A stretch of 19,721 nucleotides of DNA from CAYHOI01 sp964358175 (GTDB lineage Bacteria > Margulisbacteria > Riflemargulisbacteria > GWF2-35-9), in contig CAYHOI010000029.1 in the NCBI GenBank assembly GCA_964358175.1, positions 1 to 19,721 of the forward strand, read 5' to 3'. The notes beneath the pieces were generated by a model that was not told the DNA's origin, searched no databases, and saw nothing but the letters and a program-made list of their open reading frames with translations. Below, one piece after another: positions 13,597 to 19,721 of this stretch (position 1 is its first letter; every line of letters begins with the position of its first letter). The translations under genes were made by a program, and so were the position numbers.

Positions 13597-16008
13597 CTAC
13601 CCCATCACCACTTCAACCCGATGTTCTTTCTTATCCGAGAAAATCGGAACGATGTTGCCAGCGATCTTCTTCCCGTCAACTGTAACGGATTGAACCCCTT
13701 TGGAAACCCGAGAAGGATTCATCACCTGAATCTGGTAAACAACTCCGCGAAATTTACGATTCACAGCAAACTGATCCCAAGTTTTCGGGATACATGGATC
13801 TATCTTTAGTCCCTCAAAAGTGGGTTGGATACCCAGAATGTGGCTGGTCGCTGCCTGATAGGTCCAGGAGGCCGTTCCAGAAAGCCAACTGTTTCGTCCC
13901 AGTCCAAATTGAGGATGCTCATCCCCCAGAATATTTTGTGGATAGGAATAGGGTTCGCACTCAAATATTTCGATGATATCGTTCTTCGCGGCTGGATTGA
14001 TCTGACTGTAGTATTCATAGGCACGATCCCCGTTTCCAAGAATCGTCTCGGCAATCATGCACCAGGGATTGGTATGAAGAAAGATTCCGCCATTCTCTTT
14101 CGCTCCTGGAGGATAAGTCGTGATACCTCCCTTGCGCCAATCAAAGCCGTTAAACCCCGGCCAACTCAACTTTATTCCGTAACGAGTATTCAGAAGCTTA
14201 TGTACACTGTTCATGGCACTCAAAGCACGGTCTGAGGGAGCTACACCCGCCATGACAGCCCAGGATTGACTGTTCACGTAAATCTTGCCCTGTTCATTTT
14301 TTTGGGAACCCAGAGGCGTCCCATCCTCTTCAAAGTAACGGACATACCACTCGCCATCCCATGCATGAGCATTCACAGCCTTCTTCATCTCCTCATGGTA
14401 CTTCTCATATATTGTAGCCTGTTTTTTGTTGCCCAAATACCTCATCAACTCAATCATTTCAACAAGAGCCCTTGCGTACTGATTAGCCACAAATAGACTT
14501 TCAGCATTTCCCTTCAGGTTTACCGTATCATTCCAATCTGCAAATCCAAGCAATGGTAGCCCATGTTGCCCCTTGTTTTCCTGAGTAAAAGCAAGAGCGC
14601 GTTGCAAGTGATCCAGAACCGTACCTGTTTCACGTTGAGAAACAGGCAATTCTTTGTCATAAAAAGAAATACGTTTATCCAGAAATGAGAGTTCCCCAGT
14701 TTCTTTCAAATAGGCACAGACAGCTAATATTGCCCAAAGATGATCATCTCCGTAGAATTTATGGCCATGCTCTTCACGAGAATCGCCTTCATTGGCCTCA
14801 AGGGTTGAGGCATAAAATTGATGCATGGCTGAACCGTCTGCTTTTTGAACACTGAGAATCTTTTCAAGCAGGTCTCTGCCCTCACCAGACATATGAGCCA
14901 TCACTCCCATTACATCCTGAGAGCTATCACGAAACCCCATTCCTCTACCACCAAATCCAAGCTGATAAAGCGATAGGTCCCGAGACCAATTTTTGGTTGT
15001 ATGACACTGACGAGGATTATGGATATTCACCATCGAATTAAAAGAGGCATCCGGCGTACTGACCTGCAAAGTGGAAAGGTACTCCGTCCAGAAATCCTTT
15101 AGCTGTGAAAATGCTCTATCAACATTTTTCTCATCTCGATAATGCTTGATCGACTCCAAAGCCTTATCCAGGGACTCTTCCTGTCCAAGCTGCGTAATCA
15201 GGCGACGGATCTCGCCACTTTTTACGGTTCCGAGGCAGTGTAGTAATGCACTCATATTATCTGCACGGCGAGCTTCATGGTTTGACAAATGCTCAGAAAA
15301 CAAAGACAACGGTTGCTTCCAGGTTCCATACTCGTTGTTCCCTAGAAAACTCTTTCGGTCTGTTTCAAATGAATCCACCGAAACATTCGACGTAAAATAA
15401 TTCACGGCAGTATCGCGCTTCATAAACGCGTACTGTTTATGAATGACTGTTCCTTCCTTTTCCTTGACAGCATCGACGATCATCGTTTGTGGAACCCAAT
15501 CAGCATTGGTAAATTGCTTCAGCGCATCAAAGTGGCTGTATTCAACCACTGGAATGACATCCACTTCCATCGATTTTCCAGAAATATTCGTGATCGAAAT
15601 GTCTCTAAGAACAACATTCGACCCCATAGGGACAAAAATGGTCACCTCCGTCCGAATTCCATAAAACTCAGAAACAATCTTTTGATAGGACAAGCCCACA
15701 TGGCACTCATAACGATCATACACATCCAAGGTAGGGACATAGAACGGGGAAAACACCTTGTAACCGTTACTGGTCTTGACTCGAAGGTATAACGTTTCAC
15801 CTTTGAAATCAGACGAAGGCAATTGCGGAATATATTTTACAATCCTGTTCAGGGCAGGATCTCCCTTACAAATAAGGCTTCCCCCTGTATGATCGACAAT
15901 TCCTCCAAATTGAAGAGTGCCAACGTAATTGACCCATTTCACGGGTGTCTTAGGATCCGTAATCACGTACTCCCGATTGGCATCGTCAAAGTAACCGTAG
16001 CTCGTCAT
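13597..16008 (-). CDS. GH94 disaccharide phosphorylase (cellobiose phosphorylase-like)
   Basis: GH94 enzymes split beta-linked disaccharides with phosphate, giving alpha-glucose 1-phosphate (or a related sugar phosphate) and the second sugar. The 803-residue protein has family length and landmarks: N-terminal GYFDDANREYVITDPKTPVK, the VDHTGGSLICKGDPALNRI stretch, RGMGFRDSSQDVMG at about 355-368, the DWND motif at 491-494 that carries the general acid, TTYPPGAKENGGIF, and the C-terminal GLKIDPCIPKTW and VSKGVQSVTVDGKKIAGNIV. It has no signal peptide, so it is cytoplasmic. The segment NPRQCHTTKNWSR (331-343) replaces the NQYQC form I associate with classic cellobiose phosphorylases, so the acceptor may differ (for example an aldonic acid). 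It starts 11 bases after the glycosyltransferase stop and is co-transcribed. Confidence 0.88.
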   Translation of the reverse strand: MTSYGYFDDANREYVITDPKTPVKWVNYVGTLQFGGIVDHTGGSLICKGDPALNRIVKYIPQLPSSDFKGETLYLRVKTSNGYKVFSPFYVPTLDVYDRYECHVGLSYQKIVSEFYGIRTEVTIFVPMGSNVVLRDISITNISGKSMEVDVIPVVEYSHFDALKQFTNADWVPQTMIVDAVKEKEGTVIHKQYAFMKRDTAVNYFTSNVSVDSFETDRKSFLGNNEYGTWKQPLSLFSEHLSNHEARRADNMSALLHCLGTVKSGEIRRLITQLGQEESLDKALESIKHYRDEKNVDRAFSQLKDFWTEYLSTLQVSTPDASFNSMVNIHNPRQCHTTKNWSRDLSLYQLGFGGRGMGFRDSSQDVMGVMAHMSGEGRDLLEKILSVQKADGSAMHQFYASTLEANEGDSREEHGHKFYGDDHLWAILAVCAYLKETGELSFLDKRISFYDKELPVSQRETGTVLDHLQRALAFTQENKGQHGLPLLGFADWNDTVNLKGNAESLFVANQYARALVEMIELMRYLGNKKQATIYEKYHEEMKKAVNAHAWDGEWYVRYFEEDGTPLGSQKNEQGKIYVNSQSWAVMAGVAPSDRALSAMNSVHKLLNTRYGIKLSWPGFNGFDWRKGGITTYPPGAKENGGIFLHTNPWCMIAETILGNGDRAYEYYSQINPAAKNDIIEIFECEPYSYPQNILGDEHPQFGLGRNSWLSGTASWTYQAATSHILGIQPTFEGLKIDPCIPKTWDQFAVNRKFRGVVYQIQVMNPSRVSKGVQSVTVDGKKIAGNIVPIFSDKKEHRVEVVMG

Positions 16009-16019
16009 GACAATAGTCC

Positions 16020-17201
16020 CTACCAGCTAGGTTCGATACAAATCGCGTTAAACTTTTTCTGTCCGTCCTTAGCCCCTTTGATGAAGCTAGCGTTGGTGGC
16101 GTGACGAATTCTCGCAAACGTAAAAAACTTGCTCAGCGGTTTAATGGCCAAAACAGGCCGAAAATAAACAACTGTAAAATAGGCAAAGCCTGCCGTAAAG
16201 AGAAAGACCAGCAGTCGAACAAACTCAACGTTAATAAACCATACGCTTAAATTAAAGGTGATGAAACCCATATAAATGATCAGGTTGATCCATATATTCC
16301 AGAAGCAAAAGTGCATCCCATGATAATTCCCAAAATGGATAATTCCCTTCTTAAACCATGGAATTGAAAAGGAAACCCCAGGTTTTCCAAGTTGTAAAAC
16401 AAATTCCAATACATTATTTTTCGTATGCTTATTGATCAGAAGCGGATGTCCGTAACCATAGCCATACCACTGTTTTTTAAAACTCTTCAAGTCCACGCGG
16501 TGCATATGTTTAACAAGAGCTTCTTTTTTATAGTACAACACGTACCCGGCAAGGATTATTCGGAGTGAAAAATCCACATCCTCGCCCGTAGGCTCATCCC
16601 AAAACTCCCCACCGATTTTATCAATGGCCTCTTTGCTCACCGCAAAATTTGCTGTGGCAAAAAAGGGACTGTTATCGCCTCCATTCACTTCATGAGGCAA
16701 CCAATTCGTTACCGTTGGCATATATCCAGACTCGTTGAGTCCACAGCGTCCGGTCGGGCTCAAAAAACGAACCTGCTCACAATAGGACTCCGTAAAATTA
16801 TCTGGCTGAACCTTTAATGTCAAGACCTCTCCACCTACCCCACCAATCTTCTTGTCACGCGAAAAGGGCTCAATGATCTGGTAGACCCAATCTTTCTCGG
16901 GAGCACAATCCCCATCGGTAAAAAGCACATAGTCCCCTTTTACTTGTTTTAAAGCGGCATTTCTGGCATGCCCGGGAGACTTGCAATTTGGAATTTCAAT
17001 CAACTTAACAAAGTCATACTTCTTCATAAATTCTTTGGTGATCTCTACCGTCTTATCGGAGCTCCCGCCATCGGCAATTAATATTTCAAATTTGCTCCGG
17101 GGGTAATCAATATTCAAAAGATATTCAAAAGTGGTACTCAGGGTTCTATCAGCATTTCTTACGGGAACAATTATCGTCACGTTTGGTTCAAATTTGCTCA
17201 T
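16020..17201 (-). CDS. Membrane-attached family 2 glycosyltransferase
   Basis: This GT2 enzyme transfers a sugar from a nucleotide donor, probably at the inner face of the cytoplasmic membrane. In 393 residues the GT-A fold is evident: VTIIVPVRNADRTLSTT (8-24), ADGGSSDKTVEI (43-54), the metal-binding DGD at 96-98, GEDVDFSLR with the base-type ED at 207-208, and a QWYGYGYG segment (244-251) resembling the Q-x-x-RW region of polymerising enzymes. Two hydrophobic spans (about 297-323 and 326-347) anchor the C-terminal part. The acceptor and product cannot be read from the sequence. An AAAGGAG site precedes the ATG and a good promoter lies upstream. It is the first gene of a two-gene unit with the GH94 phosphorylase. 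Confidence 0.85.
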   Translation of the reverse strand: MSKFEPNVTIIVPVRNADRTLSTTFEYLLNIDYPRSKFEILIADGGSSDKTVEITKEFMKKYDFVKLIEIPNCKSPGHARNAALKQVKGDYVLFTDGDCAPEKDWVYQIIEPFSRDKKIGGVGGEVLTLKVQPDNFTESYCEQVRFLSPTGRCGLNESGYMPTVTNWLPHEVNGGDNSPFFATANFAVSKEAIDKIGGEFWDEPTGEDVDFSLRIILAGYVLYYKKEALVKHMHRVDLKSFKKQWYGYGYGHPLLINKHTKNNVLEFVLQLGKPGVSFSIPWFKKGIIHFGNYHGMHFCFWNIWINLIIYMGFITFNLSVWFINVEFVRLLVFLFTAGFAYFTVVYFRPVLAIKPLSKFFTFARIRHATNASFIKGAKDGQKKFNAICIEPSW

Positions 17202-17243
17202 TTATTTAACTCCTTTAATATTACTCGATAAAAAACCTCATCT

Positions 17244-17273
17244 ACTATAGGGTAAGGGAACAAAAACAGTCAA
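17244..17273 (-). promoter_or_regulatory. Sigma-70-type promoter of the glycosyltransferase-GH94 operon
   Basis: On the minus strand TTGACT (17268-17273) and TATAGT (17244-17249) are separated by 18 bases (17 if CTATAG is used). Transcription would start near 17237, about 36 bases before the ATG. This is the best housekeeping promoter match in the window. Confidence 0.6.
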
Positions 17274-17325
17274 GATGCCCAAACGCGAACACGATTCGGG
17301 CACTGGTTTTAATGCAAGAAGTCAT

Positions 17326-17331
17326 TATAAT
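17326..17331 (+). promoter_or_regulatory. Candidate -10 box for the response regulator gene
   Basis: A perfect TATAAT lies 45 bases before the ATG, with a second TATAAA at 17346-17351. The -35 region (about 17303-17309, CTGGTTT) is poor, which could mean activator dependence. An imperfect GCCC/GGGC inverted repeat at 17277-17301 lies between this promoter and the divergent one. Confidence 0.38.
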
Positions 17332-17376
17332 GAATTTCAGTAGAGTATAAAATACCTGTCTAAAGGGAGATCAAAC

Positions 17377-18684
17377 ATGGCCAACAACAATACTATTCTG
17401 GTTATTGAACCGGCGGAACAATTAAGTCTCATGATCCAGGATCTGAATACAACCCTGAATTTACAGGGGGATCAACATCTGCATGTCGTTCAAATATCCA
17501 AAGGACAACGGGCTATTGAGTGGTTTGGTTCAGGGGATGACCGCACGGTCGCTGTGTTTATCGACACATCAATTGACGATATGTCTGCATTGGATGTGCT
17601 CAAACAATTAAGTGCTCACAATTTTTTTGTAAATATTGTCATCGTTTCTGATCATGTTTCGCTGGACGATGCCGTACAGCACGGTCGATATGGATCTGCC
17701 GCGAATCTCATGAAGCCCGTCAATCCTGAACAGGTCAGACAATTGGTTCTCAGCTTTACATCAGGTTTTGATTATTTGAGGCGTCTCAAGCAATGGCGGC
17801 GATGGGATAACGTGATCTCCGCCAAAGTAAGCCTCAATAATACGTTATTTCACGATGCACTGTTGCATTTTATGTTAAACGATGAAGGCTACCCCTATGA
17901 TCGAGTGAAGACTCTGTTCCCCAGACTTCATCAAAACGAGCTCATCCCCCCGGAAGAACTTGTGAATCTCATCAACACAAGCTTGGGTGAAACAATCACT
18001 TACCCCGATTCCGGCACCTTGCTCATGATTGAGGATGAAGAAGACTTGCTTTTCTTCGCAGGGAAAATATTGAGCCAGAGATACAACGTACTGAAAGCTA
18101 GAAATGGCGAAGAAGCCCTTGCGCAACTTCGTGGAAATCCCACCATAGACGTTATTTTGTTGGACATCTATTTACCCGACATCAAGGGGACAGAGTTATA
18201 CCCACAGATTAGATCGATCAATCCTTCCGCAGAGGTCATCGTTACGACGGCCTATCAGGAAGCCACCGTGGCGGAACAGCTTTTTCGTGACGGGGTGTTT
18301 GACTATACGAACAAACCGTACGAACAAGACGTGTTGTTCGCCAAGATCGATCAGGCAATACGCTACAAGCATTGTTTAGCGTTACTTCCTGTATTGGCCG
18401 AAAAACTGAAGAACAAACTACTGTCTCGTGAGGTTCGTCTGGCAAAACTGGACGAGTTTTGTAAGCGAAAATTAGCGAAGAATAAACATCTGTCTATGGC
18501 TGAACTGGTAACATTCTTCCCCGAATGCGACCTGGTTCACTTGCCCTCCATCCCCAACTTTACACCGCCGACTATGGAAACTGGTCTGGCTGAATTCATC
18601 GGCGGTCTGATGAGCCTGAGCAGAGATTCCGTGCAGATGGAAACCCGTCACCTCCAGCGTCTGAGGGGACTCTATCAGTTTTAG
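17377..18684 (+). CDS. Response regulator with two receiver domains and no known output domain
   Basis: The 435-residue protein carries two receiver-type domains. The second (about 213-330) is canonical: acidic pair E219-D220, phosphoacceptor D263 in LLDIYLPD, T290/T291 in VTTAY and K313 in NKPYE. The first (about 6-128) keeps D63 (VFIDTSIDD) and K113 (LMKP), but its acidic pocket is reduced to VIEP (E11), so phosphorylation there is doubtful. Between them (130-205) and after residue 330 are helical stretches with no DNA-binding, GGDEF, EAL or HD-GYP motif that I recognise. GGGAG seven bases before the ATG sets the start. A histidine kinase on the other strand about 1 kb downstream is a possible partner, though one gene pair separates them. 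Confidence 0.88.
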   Translation: MANNNTILVIEPAEQLSLMIQDLNTTLNLQGDQHLHVVQISKGQRAIEWFGSGDDRTVAVFIDTSIDDMSALDVLKQLSAHNFFVNIVIVSDHVSLDDAVQHGRYGSAANLMKPVNPEQVRQLVLSFTSGFDYLRRLKQWRRWDNVISAKVSLNNTLFHDALLHFMLNDEGYPYDRVKTLFPRLHQNELIPPEELVNLINTSLGETITYPDSGTLLMIEDEEDLLFFAGKILSQRYNVLKARNGEEALAQLRGNPTIDVILLDIYLPDIKGTELYPQIRSINPSAEVIVTTAYQEATVAEQLFRDGVFDYTNKPYEQDVLFAKIDQAIRYKHCLALLPVLAEKLKNKLLSREVRLAKLDEFCKRKLAKNKHLSMAELVTFFPECDLVHLPSIPNFTPPTMETGLAEFIGGLMSLSRDSVQMETRHLQRLRGLYQF

Positions 18685-18698
18685 AGATCCAGAACATT

Positions 18699-19169
18699 AT
18701 GACCAAGAAAAAAGTATATATTGAAAGCACTATTCCCAGCTATTTGGTTGGACGATCAAGTCGAGATATTATTGTTCTAGCGCATCAGGATATTACGCAA
18801 ACTTGGTGGGTAAAATGCCGTCATAAATTTGATTTATTTGTTTCACCTGCCGTGGTTAAAGAAGTAAGTGATGGGGATAGCACGCTGAGTGAAAAAAGAC
18901 TTGAACTCATAGAAAATATAACCATGCTCGATTTTCATGAAGACATTGAAAAACTTGCCATGCAATACTTCTCAAAATTCAGTATTCCCCAAAAATCAGT
19001 TCTCGATGTATTCCATATTGCTTATGCTGTTTTTCACAAAATAGATTTCTTGCTCACTTGGAACTGCAAACACTTGGCAAATGCCAATATCATTCAATCG
19101 CTGTACCGATTGAATGATCGCCTCGGACATACAACACCAGTGATTTGTACTCCAGAGGAATTGTCGTAA
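18699..19169 (+). CDS. PIN-domain ribonuclease toxin (VapC-like)
   Basis: PIN-domain toxins are metal-dependent RNases of type II toxin-antitoxin systems. The 156-residue protein starts with KKVYIESTIPSYLVGRSSRD, a common opening of one PIN subgroup. It has the expected acidic residues: E9, E55 (in VVKEV), D103 (SVLDVFHIAYAV) and D116 (DFLLTWNCKHLAN). The RNA target cannot be deduced. It begins 14 bases after the regulator stop and is followed 24 bases later by a small gene that looks like its antitoxin. The toxin-first order is the reverse of classic vapBC. The AT-rich sequence compared with the regulator suggests acquisition, though I did not compute composition. Confidence 0.82.
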   Translation: MTKKKVYIESTIPSYLVGRSSRDIIVLAHQDITQTWWVKCRHKFDLFVSPAVVKEVSDGDSTLSEKRLELIENITMLDFHEDIEKLAMQYFSKFSIPQKSVLDVFHIAYAVFHKIDFLLTWNCKHLANANIIQSLYRLNDRLGHTTPVICTPEELS

Positions 19170-19193
19170 ATTAGATGGAAGGAAAAGGTGGTG

Positions 19194-19355
19194 ATGAAAA
19201 TGTGGAATGACCCTATCGTCAAAGAAGTTCGAGAAACAAGGGGAAAAATTGCAAAGGATTGCAACTACAATATCCATGACATTAGTCAGATGCTACAAAA
19301 ATACCAACGAACAATTAAGCATAAATCAAAAACTGAAGTATCCGTCAAGGTTTAA
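19194..19355 (+). CDS. Small antitoxin candidate paired with the PIN toxin
   Basis: This 53-residue frame begins MKMWNDPIVKEVRETRGKIA and continues KDCNYNIHDISQMLQKYQRT. The opening W-x-D-PIV-x-EVR followed by a short helical body with N-Y-x-I resembles small proteins often encoded next to PIN toxins of this type, which act as antitoxins by wrapping the toxin. A purine-rich site (GGAAGGAAAAGG, 19177-19188) precedes ATG 19194; ATG 19200 is a second possible start. No DNA-binding domain is evident, so autoregulation through this protein is uncertain. It ends 13 bases from the convergent kinase gene. Confidence 0.68.
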   Translation: MKMWNDPIVKEVRETRGKIAKDCNYNIHDISQMLQKYQRTIKHKSKTEVSVKV

Positions 19356-19368
19356 CGGATACCATTGG

Positions 19369-19721
19369 TTAGCCCTTTGGCAGGTACACCTTAAACGTTG
19401 TTCCTTTTTGAAGTTCAGATTCGACGTGTATGATGCCCTTGTGTTCATCGATGATTTTGAGTGAAATAGAGAGTCCAAGCCCCATGTTCTGGTATTTTGT
19501 TGAATAGAACGAGTCAAAAATTTGGGACAGATTTCCGGGGGCAATCCCGTTGCCTGTGTCACGAATGATGATGACGAGACCATCCCTTGTCACAGCGTCT
19601 TTATCCTTGAATCGTGCGGATTCTGTCTTGATAAGCAACTCTCCGCCGGACTTCATCTCATCAATCGCGTTATTAATCAGATTGGTAAAAACCTGAGACA
19701 AACTGGCTCCATCGCCAATGA
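19369..19721 (-). CDS. Sensor histidine kinase, C-terminal ATPase part (partial)
   Basis: Only the last 117 residues lie in the window; the gene continues beyond its right edge. They form the HATPase domain: N box (QVFTNLINNAIDEM), G1 box (IIIRDTGNGIAPG), F box (QIFDSFYSTKYQ) and G2 box (MGLGLSISLKIIDEHKGIIH), ending in FKVYLPKG. This is the layout of an active kinase that autophosphorylates a histidine located outside the window. The preceding sensory part is unknown. It converges on the toxin-antitoxin pair and may signal to the two-receiver regulator nearby. Confidence 0.9.
   Translation of the reverse strand, partial: IGDGASLSQVFTNLINNAIDEMKSGGELLIKTESARFKDKDAVTRDGLVIIIRDTGNGIAPGNLSQIFDSFYSTKYQNMGLGLSISLKIIDEHKGIIHVESELQKGTTFKVYLPKG

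Noticed and set aside
17298..17316. Sigma-54-like GG...GC elements before the response regulator
   Set aside because: The GG and GC doublets are not at the fixed 12-base offset required.
19353..19380. Possible terminator between antitoxin and kinase genes
   Set aside because: Only weak stems (ACCA-T-TGGT) with impossible loop size and no T run.

Overview
The window reads as a chromosomal segment from a Gram-negative, flagellated bacterium of moderate GC. FlgA, FlgH and FlgI (chaperone and subunits of the P and L rings) mean the flagellum crosses a peptidoglycan layer and an outer membrane. The long-form hibernation factor and the unusual operon layout argue against an enteric-type gammaproteobacterium. 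I cannot name a phylum from the sequence; a deeply branching or uncultured diderm lineage would fit.

Region 1 (about 176-10394, + strand) is one tightly packed flagellar operon with most gene junctions overlapping or only a few bases apart: flgG, flgA, panD, flgH, flgI, flgJ, fliA, flgB, flgC, fliE, fliF, a short fliG-like gene, fliH, fliI. It encodes the distal rod, the L and P rings, rod assembly, the flagellar sigma factor, the proximal rod, the MS ring and the export ATPase with its regulator. Several members are odd. A complete aspartate decarboxylase gene (panD) sits in the middle. FlgC begins with what looks like a Sec signal peptide. The FliG-like protein lacks the torque domain. FliH and FliI both end in acidic tails sharing a DLF-acidic motif.

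Region 2 (10411-13512, - strand) is an hpf-secA pair convergent with the flagellar operon: the long ribosome hibernation factor followed 9 bases later by the preprotein translocase ATPase. Region 3 (13597-17201, - strand) is a two-gene operon with a good sigma-70-type promoter, encoding a membrane-attached family 2 glycosyltransferase and a GH94 disaccharide phosphorylase.

Region 4 (17377-19721) is a signalling module. It holds a response regulator with two receiver domains and no recognisable output domain (+), a PIN-domain toxin and a 53-residue antitoxin candidate (+), and the C-terminal ATPase half of a histidine kinase (-) running off the window end. The toxin-antitoxin pair lies between the regulator and the kinase and looks like an insertion.

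There are no rRNA or tRNA genes, CRISPR arrays or transposases that I can see. Bases 1-175 are non-coding as far as I can tell.
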